From the NCBI RefSeq assembly GCF_022836435.1, contig NZ_BQXC01000001.1, positions 1,500,121 to 1,564,120 on the forward strand: a DNA stretch of 64,000 nucleotides, read 5' to 3'. Positions 1-10,416 of the stretch are shown here, in pieces. Numbering within the stretch: the stretch's first letter is position 1; each line of letters starts with the position of its first letter. The position numbers and the translations under genes were made by a program. A model generated the notes under the pieces. It made no database searches. It was not told the DNA's origin and saw nothing but the letters and a program-made list of their open reading frames with translations. The stretch is from Nitrosomonas sp. PY1 (GTDB lineage: Bacteria > Pseudomonadota > Gammaproteobacteria > Burkholderiales > Nitrosomonadaceae).

Positions 1-1
1 T

Positions 2-1363
2 CAAGTACCAGTTATTGCGCAAAACCCTACAACCGGGAGCGCAAGATCATTCAGCACAACAGAATCACCCGGGCGTACAGTGTTTGATTTCGATAACCTA
101 CCACATTTGATGGAAGAACATAAAACTCCGCTAGCGGCACTTATGCCTGATTGGCTCAATGTAGCCATTGAGCATCGGACACGATATTCCTTATATGACA
201 ATGGTTTTACTCGAAATATTCCCGGCTTTAACGACATGGTTCATCAGCGCACAAGGTTTTTATTTGAAGTCTTTAAGGCTACGGATCCCCTGAAGTTTAC
301 GTTAGAACTCACAGATATCCGCGCACCACTCGCTAATTATGGTCAAGCTCATTCAAATGTTTTCGCCAACCACTTTGATTTTACCCAACTTCACGTTGGT
401 TTGAATTCTCAAAACTTTCTGGGAACAGGGTATGCCGCCAAGTTCGAGGTTGGGCGTTTTGTTATGGATTATGGTGAAGCGCGTTTGATTGGTGGACATC
501 GGTGGGGTACTTTATCGCCTACCTTCGACGGCATGGTATTCACGGTCGGCAATGAACGAGAGAAATGGGGATTGCGTGTATTCGGTACGCGCCCGGTTAA
601 TCGTGAGCCGACGCATCTCGATTGGAATACTCCGGCAACATACTTTTCAGGTGCGCAAATTACCAACCGCGATATATCCTGGGCTAATGTAGATGCTTAT
701 TTTTTCCAGTTAAATGAAGGTAATAAAATGAGGCAGCGTAATTTATCAACGACAGGTTTCCGATTGTTTGCCAAACCCGTTACCGGTAAACTAGATTATG
801 AAATCGAATCCATGTATCAGTTTGGCGATACTCGTGACAAACACCTTTTTGCGCATCGTCATCATGGCGAGGTGGGTTATTCCTTCAAAACAGCTATGCC
901 TTTCCGCCTGATTTATTTGTTCGATTATGCTTCCGGAGACCGTGACCCTGACAAGAATTTTGATATTTTGTATGCAAAGCGACGAGTGGAATATGGGCCA
1001 ACCGGAATGTTTGGACCATTCTTCCCTTCCAATCTTATGTCACCCGTAGGTTTTCGTGCAACGCTGATACCAACGCCAACGGTCAAACTTACAATGTCGC
1101 ATCGCGCCTATTGGCTGGCTGATAAACATGGCGCTTATGTCGGTAGCGGTCTGCAAGATACAACCGGTAGAGCAGGAACTTTTCTGGGTAACATGCTTGA
1201 TGTCAGTGTTGGTTGGGATCCGCAATGGAGTTATTTGAAACGCGTAAGTTTTGATGTCGGTTACAGTCATATATTCAAAGGTGATTACTTCGATAAAGTG
1301 GCACAAAGCCCAGGTTCGGCTGACACCAATTATGGATACATGATGACGACTATCAGATTCTAA
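2..1363 (+). CDS. Outer-membrane beta-barrel protein, alginate-export family (5' end cut off by the window)
   Basis: The reading frame is open from base 2, so the N-terminus and any signal peptide lie outside the window; a GTG at 80 is only an internal codon. About 453 residues are visible. The protein is rich in alternating aromatic and polar strands, has motifs such as RTRFLFEV and YDYGE-like segments, and ends in an aromatic residue (TTIRF), as outer-membrane barrels do. The overall pattern (an early R-x-R-x-R-F segment, repeated Gly/Tyr-rich strands, terminal Phe) matches the alginate-export (AlgE-like) barrel family, which passes anionic exopolysaccharide through the outer membrane. In nitrifiers such proteins are usually annotated from homology only, so the substrate is not known. 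No alginate biosynthesis genes are in view. Confidence 0.75.
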   Translation, partial: QVPVIAQNPTTGSARSFSTTESPGRTVFDFDNLPHLMEEHKTPLAALMPDWLNVAIEHRTRYSLYDNGFTRNIPGFNDMVHQRTRFLFEVFKATDPLKFTLELTDIRAPLANYGQAHSNVFANHFDFTQLHVGLNSQNFLGTGYAAKFEVGRFVMDYGEARLIGGHRWGTLSPTFDGMVFTVGNEREKWGLRVFGTRPVNREPTHLDWNTPATYFSGAQITNRDISWANVDAYFFQLNEGNKMRQRNLSTTGFRLFAKPVTGKLDYEIESMYQFGDTRDKHLFAHRHHGEVGYSFKTAMPFRLIYLFDYASGDRDPDKNFDILYAKRRVEYGPTGMFGPFFPSNLMSPVGFRATLIPTPTVKLTMSHRAYWLADKHGAYVGSGLQDTTGRAGTFLGNMLDVSVGWDPQWSYLKRVSFDVGYSHIFKGDYFDKVAQSPGSADTNYGYMMTTIRF

Positions 1364-1469
1364 AGGGTATGCGTGACGCTATTGGCTCAATATAGTTAAA
1401 TATTTGTTAAACCTGAACAGTATAAAAAGAGTTAGTAATTATGAACATTACATACAAGGAGTTTATAGC

Positions 1470-1741
1470 ATGAGTGGAAAGAAAATTATCGACACAAAAA
1501 AACTTGCTGGTATGGCCTGTAACGATACGTTAGGAGAATTGAATAAGCAAGGCATTGCGAGGAGAAAGGAATCGGACCTAAAGCTACTATTTTTGACCAC
1601 ATGAGTAGTACAGAATTTAACGATGAATTCATGAGAAAGGTAGCTTTAATTTTTGATCACATGAGTAGTACAGAATTATCGATTAGTAACTACTTGAACC
1701 GAAATCGAAGAAAAATTGCGGTGCAAAAATATTCAAGATAA
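1470..1741 (+). pseudogene. Small gene with internal duplication, probably frameshifted
   Basis: An ATG at 1470 follows a good ribosome-binding site (AAGGAG, 1457-1462) and encodes 44 residues starting MSGKKIIDTKKLAG before a TGA at 1602. Immediately after, in the +2 frame, the sequence is open to a TAA at 1739-1741 and encodes IFDHMSSTE twice. Aligning the two copies shows that the first contains about 11 extra bases (around 1570-1580), enough to change frame. Removing them joins both frames into one protein of roughly 85 residues ending in [14 protein letters not shown]. This suggests a recently broken gene, or a short 44-residue protein followed by debris. I do not recognise the family. 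Confidence 0.45.
1581..1678 (+). repeat. Imperfect direct duplication, two copies 60 bp apart
   Basis: Bases 1581-1618 and 1641-1678 match at about 32 of 38 positions, with a shared core reading ATGAGTAGTACAGAATT. The 60-bp offset keeps the reading frame, so the duplication would add 20 residues to the small protein described at this locus. Confidence 0.8.
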
Positions 1742-1772
1742 AGTTGATATAGCTTCTCACTTATTGATTGAA

Positions 1773-1849
<77 letters not shown>

Positions 1850-1926
1850 AACAGAAAATTATAGCAAACTAGAAAACTTACTTTATAAAAAACTTACTTT
1901 AAAGAATTTATTGCCAGTTGAAAGTA

Positions 1927-2322
1927 CTATGAAGAAAGAATAGACATGATGCTTCTAACCTGATGTCGAATATAGTTTAAATCTACTGTGGACATCGAAG
2001 GGTTATTGACTTTAGATGCTGGTGGTATCGAGGATAAATTCTTTGATTTTGTGTCGGCATTAATCAATCGACTACGTGCCCCATTGATAGTGAATCCTTG
2101 TTCGTAGAGAAGTTCTCGAATTCGACGTATCAACAGCACCTCTTGATGTTGATAATAGCGTCGATTACCTCGACGCTTAACCAGCTTCAGTTGTGCAAAC
2201 TCCTGCTCCCAATATCGCAATACATGAGGCTTAACATCACATAATGTACCAACTTCTCCAATCGTGAAATACCGCTTGGCCGGAATAGGAAGTAAAGCAT
2301 TATGTGGTTTTTTGTTTTCCAT
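1927..2322 (-). CDS. MerR-family transcriptional regulator
   Basis: A 131-residue protein with an N-terminal winged-helix MerR domain (about residues 14-85): FTIGEV at the first helix, then [12 protein letters not shown] and RRYYQHQEV, the usual DNA-contact helix and wing. The C-terminal part is short and has no Cys-based metal-binding loop, so the effector is unknown. It is the MerR-like gene that regularly follows ihfA in this gene order. The gene overlaps the ihfA end by 23 bp. An ATG at 2322 is chosen; a TTG at 2337 is an alternative, and neither has a strong Shine-Dalgarno sequence, suggesting translational coupling to ihfA. Confidence 0.85.
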   Translation of the reverse strand: MENKKPHNALLPIPAKRYFTIGEVGTLCDVKPHVLRYWEQEFAQLKLVKRRGNRRYYQHQEVLLIRRIRELLYEQGFTINGARSRLINADTKSKNLSSIPPASKVNNPSMSTVDLNYIRHQVRSIMSILSS

Positions 2323-2608
2323 GGTAATTTTTTTCAACCAAAGTCTTTAGTTTTTGACTAGCATGAAATGTTACGACACGGCGTGCTGTAATAGGAATCT
2401 CTTCTCCCGTTTTAGGGTTTCTACCTGGACGTTGGGGTTTTTCTCGTAACTGAAAATTACCGAATCCTGATAGTTTTACACTATCATTATTCTGCAACGC
2501 AATTCGCACTTCCTCATAAAAGAATTCCACCATATCTTTTGCTTCGCGCTTATTCAAGCCCACGTTTTCAAATAATAAATCTGCTAATTCAGCTTTGGTT
2601 AATGCCAT
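2300..2608 (-). CDS. ihfA: Integration host factor subunit alpha
   Basis: A 102-residue HU/IHF-family DNA-bending protein. It has the N-terminal helices ([12 protein letters not shown]), the [12 protein letters not shown] segment and the beta-arm [14 protein letters not shown], whose Pro intercalates into DNA at bends. The residue choices and the position directly after pheT identify the alpha rather than the beta subunit. IHF alpha pairs with IhfB (not in the window) to bend DNA at promoters, recombination sites and replication origins. It is followed, with overlap, by the merR-type gene, so the two are probably in one transcript with pheST. Confidence 0.96.
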   Translation of the reverse strand: MALTKAELADLLFENVGLNKREAKDMVEFFYEEVRIALQNNDSVKLSGFGNFQLREKPQRPGRNPKTGEEIPITARRVVTFHASQKLKTLVEKNYHGKQKTT

Positions 2609-2699
2609 ATTTTTACTCCATTTCGATAATAATTGCTATAAGCTTTGTGCTTATAGCCCGATTCACGCGAAATGCCGCCATGATCGAAACAACACTTAT

Positions 2700-5066
2700 T
2701 TATCCATTACGTAACGTTGCACAGAATCGATTTTCTAGTATTTTTATCAATTTTAATACTTCAGAATCCACTTCTATGTCAGTCAATGTTTTCTCAGTAT
2801 CTTGTAACAATATACGGAATGCAAGACTTTTTTTGTTATTTTCCATACCTTTACCGCGATAAATATCAAATAAGGCAATATCGATCACTGTAGGAGATTT
2901 TTCCTCATTCATACAGGACAATAATGTCTGTACATTAATATCGTTATCTACAATGATGGCAATATCGCGTTGTACAGGGGGAAATTTAGATATCTCCTTG
3001 GTTACATGAATTGCTTGAGGAAGCAAATGCTCTAAATTGATTTCGAACAACACAGTATTTTTTTGCAAATCGAATTTTTTTTGCCACTTGGGATGCAATT
3101 CCCCTAGCCAGCCGATGGAATTATCCGCAATAATTATTTGTGCGGATTTACCGGGATGCAAAGCAGGATGTGAAATTTTCTTGAAAAGTATTGCTGAATT
3201 ACCGCACAAATTTTCAATATCACCTTTAATATCATAGAAATCGGCACTTCGAGCAGGTATACCCCATTGTTCAGGAACAATATCACCATAAATCAGCCCC
3301 GCTAATTTCTCTATTTGTACACAATCAATTTCAGTGGATCTGATGAAACAACGTCCAATTTCAAATATCCTGACTCGTGATTGTTTGCGGTTCAAATTAA
3401 ATTGCAAATTAGCGATCAGTCCACCAACCAATGTACTTCGCATTACGCCCATCTGACTTGCAAGTGGGTTTACTAGCTTGATTGGTGTGTCATTGCCTGC
3501 GAAATCCAGCTCCCAGTTTGCATCAACAAAGGCATAATTAATAACTTCCTGATAATCACGATTTACTAATGATTGTTTAATCTGCTCGACAGGGCGAATA
3601 TTCTCGATTGCCGGCAACATTGCCATACGAGCTTGCGGATAATGCGCCGGAATCCGATCATAACCGTAGATACGCGCCAATTCTTCGATTAAATCTTCTT
3701 CGATTGTCAAATCAAACCGATAACTGGGTGGCGTTACAGTAAAACTACCATCTATCTCCAAGAATTTGAATTTCAATCGTTGGAAATAAGTCTTGATTTG
3801 CTGTACATCTAATTCGATTCCTAGTATGCGTTGGATGCGAGTTCTTCGCACTTGAATCGGAGATCTGGCAGGAAGCTGATAACGCTTTTCAACAATAGGC
3901 CCCGCTTGTCCTCCACAAATAGTTTGAATCAAATATGATGCGCGATCAATAAAGTCGTGCGTTGCAGCAAAATCGACACCACGCTCAAAGCGATAAGCAG
4001 AATCGGAAATAAAGCCTAGTTGAAACGATTTGCCACTAATGATCGATGGCATAAAAAATGCGCTTTCCAGAAAGATATCCACGGTGCCATCGGTTACACT
4101 ACTATCTAATCCCCCCATAATACCCGCCAGAGCAAGCGGTTTACTTTCATCTGCAATAATAAGCATATCAGGCGTAAGATTAACGATATTATCGTTGAGT
4201 AATGTTATCTTTTCACCTGACTTCGCATAGCGCACCTGTATCGATCCATTTATTTTATTCAAGTCAAATGAGTGCAGCGGCTGACCTGTCTCTAATAAAA
4301 TATAATTGGTAATATCAACGATTGGGTTAATTGAGCGAATACCACTTCGTTCCAAACGCTGTGTCATCCACAAAGGAATCCTCGCATTAATATCTATTCC
4401 TTTGATTACTCGGCCACAATATAGTGGACATGCCTCAGGAGCCATGATATGCACATCCAAGACATCTTGGATATCAACTAAGGTCGCAGGTGATTCTAAT
4501 GGTATTAATTCGCTAGCAGTAATCGCAGCTACTTCACGTGCCACTCCCAGTACGCTTAAGCAATCCGCACGGTTCGGCGTTAAACTCAGAGTAAAAATGC
4601 GATCATCAAGCGAAAAATAACTACGAAAATCTTTGCCTACCGGGGCGTCTTCCGGTAATACCAGCAAACCATCGGCTATTTCAGCCAGACCCAATTCTTT
4701 CGCCGAGCACAACATACCTTCAGACTCAATACCGCGTAATTTTGCTGATTTGATTTGTATTCCAGGTAGGTTAGCCCCTATTAATGCACACGGAACCCTC
4801 ATTCCTTCGCTAACATTAGGTGCTCCGCAGACAATCTGTAATAAATCAGCCTGTTGATTAGCTTTAACTTGACAAACCTTCAAACGATCTGCACTGGGAT
4901 GACTTTTTACTGAACATACTTCTGCCACTACCACCTTGTTAAAAGTAGCAGCAACAGATTCTACACTTTCCACTTCGATACCCGCCATGGTTAATACATG
5001 CGCAAGTCGCTCGCTAGACAACGATGGATTAACAAATGTGCGTAGCCAATTTTCCGAGAATTTCAT
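2700..5066 (-). CDS. pheT: Phenylalanyl-tRNA synthetase beta subunit
   Basis: A 788-residue protein, normal for the bacterial beta chain. It opens with MKFSENWLRTFV, then an OB-fold tRNA-binding domain (about 40-150; SADRLKVCQV), the B3/B4 editing region that removes mischarged tyrosine, the B5 domain, the catalytic-like fold (ERGVDFAATHD, RIYGYDRIPAHYP) and a C-terminal ferredoxin-like anticodon-binding domain (FPPVQRDIAI...FRILLQ). Together with PheS it forms the (alpha-beta)2 enzyme that charges tRNA-Phe. It lies 40 bp after pheS, so the two are co-transcribed. Confidence 0.98.
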   Translation of the reverse strand: MKFSENWLRTFVNPSLSSERLAHVLTMAGIEVESVESVAATFNKVVVAEVCSVKSHPSADRLKVCQVKANQQADLLQIVCGAPNVSEGMRVPCALIGANLPGIQIKSAKLRGIESEGMLCSAKELGLAEIADGLLVLPEDAPVGKDFRSYFSLDDRIFTLSLTPNRADCLSVLGVAREVAAITASELIPLESPATLVDIQDVLDVHIMAPEACPLYCGRVIKGIDINARIPLWMTQRLERSGIRSINPIVDITNYILLETGQPLHSFDLNKINGSIQVRYAKSGEKITLLNDNIVNLTPDMLIIADESKPLALAGIMGGLDSSVTDGTVDIFLESAFFMPSIISGKSFQLGFISDSAYRFERGVDFAATHDFIDRASYLIQTICGGQAGPIVEKRYQLPARSPIQVRRTRIQRILGIELDVQQIKTYFQRLKFKFLEIDGSFTVTPPSYRFDLTIEEDLIEELARIYGYDRIPAHYPQARMAMLPAIENIRPVEQIKQSLVNRDYQEVINYAFVDANWELDFAGNDTPIKLVNPLASQMGVMRSTLVGGLIANLQFNLNRKQSRVRIFEIGRCFIRSTEIDCVQIEKLAGLIYGDIVPEQWGIPARSADFYDIKGDIENLCGNSAILFKKISHPALHPGKSAQIIIADNSIGWLGELHPKWQKKFDLQKNTVLFEINLEHLLPQAIHVTKEISKFPPVQRDIAIIVDNDINVQTLLSCMNEEKSPTVIDIALFDIYRGKGMENNKKSLAFRILLQDTEKTLTDIEVDSEVLKLIKILENRFCATLRNG

Positions 5067-5106
5067 ACCAACCTATTTGTATTGGAATGCCAAGACAAAA
5101 ATAACC

Positions 5107-6135
<1,029 letters not shown>

Positions 6136-6175
6136 TTACTCATATCGACAAGTAATTTAGAAGAAATTTGAACAA

Positions 6176-6210
6176 TAAAAAAGGAGGTAAGGTATTTATC
6201 CCGACCTCCT
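6176..6210 (-). terminator. Rho-independent terminator after rplT
   Basis: On the minus strand AGGAGGT (6204-6210) pairs with ACCTCCT (6182-6188), with extra GG/CC pairing inside the loop, followed at once by a run of T. It sits between the end of rplT and the start of pheS, so it would end or attenuate infC-rpmI-rplT transcripts before pheST. Confidence 0.85.
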
Positions 6211-6231
6211 AATATGACTTCCAATACTTAA

Positions 6232-6591
6232 TTAAGCAGCAAGACTGGTTTTTGCTTGCGCTACAATTTTCTCAAAAGCGCTTTTATCGAATACTGCAAG
6301 ATCGGCTAATACTTTACGATCAATGTCGATGCTTGCTTTCTTCAATCCATTCATGAACACACTATACGATAGACCGAATTCTCGTGCAGCCGCATTGATC
6401 CTTGCAATCCATAATGTACGAAATTGTCTTTTACGTTGACGGCGATCTCTATACGCATATTGACCTGCCTTCATAACGGCCTCTTTAGCTATCCGATAGA
6501 CGTTTTTACGACGCCCACGATATCCTTTGGCAAGCTTTAGTATCTTTTTATGGCGCGCATGCGCTGTAACACCACGTTTAACTCTTGGCAT
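6232..6591 (-). CDS. rplT: 50S ribosomal protein L20
   Basis: A 119-residue basic protein starting [19 protein letters not shown], with the long Arg/Lys-rich N-terminal extension and the [16 protein letters not shown] block characteristic of L20. It binds 23S rRNA early in large-subunit assembly. In other bacteria L20 also represses its own operon at the rpmI translation start; whether that happens here cannot be read from the sequence. It lies 15 bp downstream of rpmI. Confidence 0.98.
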   Translation of the reverse strand: MPRVKRGVTAHARHKKILKLAKGYRGRRKNVYRIAKEAVMKAGQYAYRDRRQRKRQFRTLWIARINAAAREFGLSYSVFMNGLKKASIDIDRKVLADLAVFDKSAFEKIVAQAKTSLAA

Positions 6592-6606
6592 AATGAATTC
6601 TCCTAA

Positions 6607-6804
6607 TTATGCGTATGGCATCATGGCGCGAATAGAATCAGCGTTGGTAGCATGCACGCCAACAATACCCCGCAATTGTCGTTTGTTTTTGGTTGTTTTT
6701 TTAGTCAAAATATGGCGCTTAAAAGCCTGTGGGCGCTTAATACTCCCCCCCGGGCGAAACTTGAAGCGCTTTGCAGCACCACTTTTGGTTTTCATTTTTG
6801 GCAT
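6607..6804 (-). CDS. rpmI: 50S ribosomal protein L35
   Basis: A 65-residue protein starting [15 protein letters not shown], with the standard L35 pattern of short basic blocks ([18 protein letters not shown]). It has a clear Shine-Dalgarno sequence (AAGGAG) before its ATG and is followed 15 bp later by rplT. It is a component of the large ribosomal subunit. Confidence 0.97.
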   Translation of the reverse strand: MPKMKTKSGAAKRFKFRPGGSIKRPQAFKRHILTKKTTKNKRQLRGIVGVHATNADSIRAMMPYA

Positions 6805-6899
6805 ACGAACTCCTTTTATATGAAACTAGGTATTTCCAGATTAGAAAATTTTTAAAACCCAGTAATCACTATTTTTTAAAAACTAATTTATATTAACCA

Positions 6900-7481
6900 T
6901 TAGGTCGTCAAGCTAGGGTCACTTACAGTTGCTTTAGGTGGCGATGTTCTTTCGGATTTCCCATCTTTCCGTTTAGGCGACAATACCATCACCATTTGGC
7001 GCCCTTCCATCTTAGGAAATTGCTCTACTATTGCGTAGGGTTCCAGATCAATTCTTACTCTTTCTAGTAAACGCATACCAAATTCCTGATGCGCCATCTC
7101 CCGGCCTCGGAAGCGTAGTGTTACCTTAACCTTATCGCCTTCATTCAGGAAACTGGTTACGTTCCTCAGTTTAATATTATAATCTCCTTCGTCAGTATTC
7201 GGTCTGAATTTAATTTCTTTAATTTGTACTTGTTTTTGCTTCTGTTTCGCATCATGCTTCTTCTTGCTTTCTTGATATCGAAACTTACCATAATCCATTA
7301 AGCGACACACAGGAGGCTGGGCTGTCGGCGCAATTTCTACTAAATCAACACCAGCTTCATCGGCCAGCTCAATTGCTTCAGTTAGTTTAACAATTCCAAT
7401 TTGTTCCCCATCTGCACCAATTAAACGTACTTCCGGCACATCTATCTCATGATTAATGCGTGCTGCTTTTTCCTGAACTAT
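6900..7481 (-). CDS. infC: Translation initiation factor IF-3, with a probable AUA start codon
   Basis: IF-3 prevents premature subunit joining and checks start-codon/initiator-tRNA pairing. The body is a full IF-3: an N-domain ([12 protein letters not shown]), a Lys-rich linker ([22 protein letters not shown]) and a C-domain ([18 protein letters not shown]). No ATG, GTG or TTG lies upstream of the conserved RINHEI segment in frame. Reading back gives ATA GTT CAG GAA, with AGGAG seven bases before the ATA at 7481-7479. This yields 193 residues. The first GTG (7439) would delete the conserved N-terminus. Rare start codons in infC are known to let IF-3 repress its own synthesis. The gene starts 25 bp after thrS. 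Confidence 0.93.
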   Translation of the reverse strand: MVQEKAARINHEIDVPEVRLIGADGEQIGIVKLTEAIELADEAGVDLVEIAPTAQPPVCRLMDYGKFRYQESKKKHDAKQKQKQVQIKEIKFRPNTDEGDYNIKLRNVTSFLNEGDKVKVTLRFRGREMAHQEFGMRLLERVRIDLEPYAIVEQFPKMEGRQMVMVLSPKRKDGKSERTSPPKATVSDPSLTT

Positions 7482-7506
7482 GACATTTCTCCTATCAAAT
7501 TAAGAA

Positions 7507-9414
7507 TTATTTCTTTGTGGCTATCTCTTCCTTTAATTTATTCACAAAATCCTGTACGGTCATTTGACCTAAATCTACACCACCCCTATTACGAACAGAT
7601 ATTTTATCAGTATTCATCTCTTCATCACCGACAATTACTTGATAAGGAAGCTTTTGCAAACTGTGCTCGCGGATTTTATAGGTTATTTTTTCATTTCTCA
7701 AGTCCAAACTGGTCCTGATCCCGCTTTGCTTTAAGTGAGTATGCACCGATTGCGCATACTCACTCTGCCCCCGAGATATATTCATTACCACCACTTGTTC
7801 AGGCGCCAACCACACGGGGAAAGCACCTGCGTAATTTTCTATCAAAATACCAATAAATCTTTCCAATGACCCTAAAATAGCTCTATGCAACATTACAGGA
7901 ACTTTGCGTGTGTTATCTTCTGCCACATATTCTGCACCTAAACGATTTGGCATTGAAAAATCTAATTGTAGCGTACCGCATTGCCATACCCGACCGATAG
8001 AATCTTTTAATGAAAATTCGATTTTAGGCCCATAAAACGCTCCTTCCCCAGGCTGCAATTCCCACTCTAGTTTTGCTTCACCCAAAGCAGCTTTAAGCGC
8101 GTCTTCTGATTTGTCCCATTGTTCATCTGAACCCACTCGTTTCAAGGGACGAGTCGATAGTTTTACCAACAGCTCATTAAACCCAAAGTCGGTATAAACA
8201 ATTTTAAGTAGATCAATGAATTTAACAACTTCACTTTGTATCTGTTCTTCGGTACAAAAAATATGCGCATCATCCTGAGTAAAAGCTCGGACACGCATAA
8301 TACCATGCAATGCGCCCGATGCTTCATTGCGATGACAGGAACCAAATTCTGCTAATCGAATGGGTAATTCACGATAACTTCGCAAACCTTGATTAAAAAT
8401 TTGCACATGGCCTGGACAGTTCATTGGTTTAATTGCAAATTCTCGTTCATCTGAATGAGTTGTAAACATGTTTTCTCTAAAGTTCTCCCAGTGTCCAGAA
8501 TCAACCCAAAGGTTTTTATCCAGTATTTGCGGGGTACGTACTTCTTGATAATTGTTTTTATCTAATAAATCTCGCATATACTGCTCAACTTGCTGCCATA
8601 ATAACCAGCCTTTTGGATGCCAAAACACCATACCTGGAGCCTCTTCCTGGGTATGAAATAAACTTAATTGCTTACCAATTTTTCGGTGATCGCGCTTATC
8701 CGCCTCTTCTAATCGATGTAAGTAGTTTTTCTGATCTTCTTTACTAGTCCAAGCTGTACCATAAATACGCTGCAGCATTTCATTTTTTGAATCGCCGCGC
8801 CAATATGCTCCAGCTACTTTCATCAACTTGAAGACTTTCAACTTTGCCGTACTGGGCACATGCGGTCCTCGACAAAGATCTGTAAAATCACCTTGAGAAT
8901 AAAGTGATAAAGCTTCAGCACTGGGTATAGCCTCAATGATTTGAGCTTTATAGTGCTCACCTTGTTCTTTAAAAAAATTGATTGCTTCTGTGCGCTCCAG
9001 TATTTTCCTCCGTACCTTAAGATCACGTTTACTGATCTCAAACATTCGTTGTTCAATTGCATTAAGATCTTCAGGCGCAAAAGGGCGTTGATATGAAAAA
9101 TCATAATAAAATCCGTCTTCAATAACAGGACCAATTGTCACTTGAGCTTCAGGAAACAATTCTTTTACCGCCTGAGCCAACAAATGTGCGCACGAATGAC
9201 GAACGATTTCTAATCCTTCCGGATCTTTCTCAGTTATAATGGAAAGATCTGAATCTTCAGTAATTAGACTGTCCACATCAACCAATTTTCCATTCACTTT
9301 CCCGGCGATTGCTGCTCGTGCTAAACCCGGCCCGATTGCCATTGCAACCTCCATAACGCTAACAGACTGCTCAAATGAGCGTACGGATCCATCTGGCAAA
9401 CGAATTTCTGTCAC
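7507..9414 (-). CDS. thrS: Threonyl-tRNA synthetase
   Basis: A 635-residue class II synthetase with an N-terminal TGS domain ([14 protein letters not shown]), an editing domain with [12 protein letters not shown], the catalytic core ([12 protein letters not shown] with a Zn-binding Cys; motif 2 near [15 protein letters not shown]) and a C-terminal anticodon-binding domain. The GTG at 9414 is chosen because it follows AAAGGAG with good spacing and matches the usual family N-terminus; the longer open frame to 9468 has no support. It charges tRNA-Thr and is the first gene of the thrS-infC-rpmI-rplT-pheST-ihfA run. Confidence 0.97.
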   Translation of the reverse strand: MTEIRLPDGSVRSFEQSVSVMEVAMAIGPGLARAAIAGKVNGKLVDVDSLITEDSDLSIITEKDPEGLEIVRHSCAHLLAQAVKELFPEAQVTIGPVIEDGFYYDFSYQRPFAPEDLNAIEQRMFEISKRDLKVRRKILERTEAINFFKEQGEHYKAQIIEAIPSAEALSLYSQGDFTDLCRGPHVPSTAKLKVFKLMKVAGAYWRGDSKNEMLQRIYGTAWTSKEDQKNYLHRLEEADKRDHRKIGKQLSLFHTQEEAPGMVFWHPKGWLLWQQVEQYMRDLLDKNNYQEVRTPQILDKNLWVDSGHWENFRENMFTTHSDEREFAIKPMNCPGHVQIFNQGLRSYRELPIRLAEFGSCHRNEASGALHGIMRVRAFTQDDAHIFCTEEQIQSEVVKFIDLLKIVYTDFGFNELLVKLSTRPLKRVGSDEQWDKSEDALKAALGEAKLEWELQPGEGAFYGPKIEFSLKDSIGRVWQCGTLQLDFSMPNRLGAEYVAEDNTRKVPVMLHRAILGSLERFIGILIENYAGAFPVWLAPEQVVVMNISRGQSEYAQSVHTHLKQSGIRTSLDLRNEKITYKIREHSLQKLPYQVIVGDEEMNTDKISVRNRGGVDLGQMTVQDFVNKLKEEIATKK

Positions 9415-9505
9415 AAAAACTCCTTTTCTCTTTCCATAATCATTGATTAAACGCACCCTAAAACACAAAAGAAGGTATATATTTTGCTCAAAATAAAACG
9501 CTCTT

Positions 9506-10258
9506 TCAATGCAGTATTGCTTTATACCAATTATTCATTTTTTGTAAACCACGGAAGATTTTAGGTGCAAAACCAATCGCAACAGCATCAACCAAGCAAT
9601 ACCAGGCAGCCACCCCGCTAGGTGGATTTCCTTGTGTCCAATTAAAAACTGGCTCAATTGGTGCCCATCGCCAGGTTCCAGAAGCTGTTCCGACAATTTC
9701 CAGCCATGTGCAAATAAAAAAAGCACCCAAATACACCAATGGTGATCTTCCCTTGAAAATACAAAGAATAAAAATACAAAATAAAAATGCACCTACTTGA
9801 TCACCCTGTTCAGGTATACCGCTAATCCCCCATAAAGACCATAATCCACCTGTTATAAAAACAAAACTTGCTATTTTTTTTGCGTGCATCAAAAAGAATC
9901 TAGAACGTGCAAGCGCAACAGCTGTTAAGTAAACCATACCATGGCCTGGCGGTACATACAAAGGAACATTGCCAAAGCGGTAGGTATAACCTTCCATATA
10001 AATGGATGCAAAATGCTCACCAGCAGTTGCAAATGCAACGGCTATGATTACTTGCATCCTTACTTCACGATTCTCTCCAATTAATAACCCAATTAAAAAA
10101 ATCCAGGCGATAACCCCCAATAAATTTTGAATTTCAAAGCTAGCGCTGCCATCAATCACCAGGCTTACGCCCACACAAAAGAATGTGAAACCCGCAATAA
10201 AGTAATTTCGATTTTGATGTGGATAATTTATATCTGGTTTCGGAAAATGATCTAGCAT
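9506..10258 (-). CDS. Polytopic membrane protein of unknown function
   Basis: A 250-residue protein with seven or eight predicted membrane helices (for example about 19-37, 45-61, 70-88, 107-125, 130-148, 152-170, 175-195). Conserved-looking polar motifs sit between helices: [22 protein letters not shown] and [12 protein letters not shown] do not recognise the family. The His/Trp/Pro-rich loops resemble a membrane enzyme more than a transporter, but this is a guess. It lies behind the hao cluster on the same strand, separated by a strong terminator, so it is probably transcribed independently. Confidence 0.75.
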   Translation of the reverse strand: MLDHFPKPDINYPHQNRNYFIAGFTFFCVGVSLVIDGSASFEIQNLLGVIAWIFLIGLLIGENREVRMQVIIAVAFATAGEHFASIYMEGYTYRFGNVPLYVPPGHGMVYLTAVALARSRFFLMHAKKIASFVFITGGLWSLWGISGIPEQGDQVGAFLFCIFILCIFKGRSPLVYLGAFFICTWLEIVGTASGTWRWAPIEPVFNWTQGNPPSGVAAWYCLVDAVAIGFAPKIFRGLQKMNNWYKAILH

Positions 10259-10282
10259 TACTTATTTTGTTTAGATGTCAAA

Positions 10283-10318
10283 TTAATAAAAAACCCGCAA
10301 TAGCGGGTTTTTTATTAA
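10283..10318. terminator. Bidirectional intrinsic terminator after the hao cluster
   Basis: A perfect inverted repeat: TTAATAAAAAACCCGC (10283-10298) and its reverse complement (10303-10318) with a 4-base loop AATA. The GC core is flanked by A/T runs on both sides, so it can work in either direction. It closes the hao-cyc transcript on the minus strand. Confidence 0.93.
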
Positions 10319-10416
10319 AGATAGTTTAATCAATTTAATTTGAAAAATATTTATTAATTAATCAAGTAGCTCAAATAGCTTTATTAAAAAAATTCCACAT
10401 TGATCAATTCAATTAT

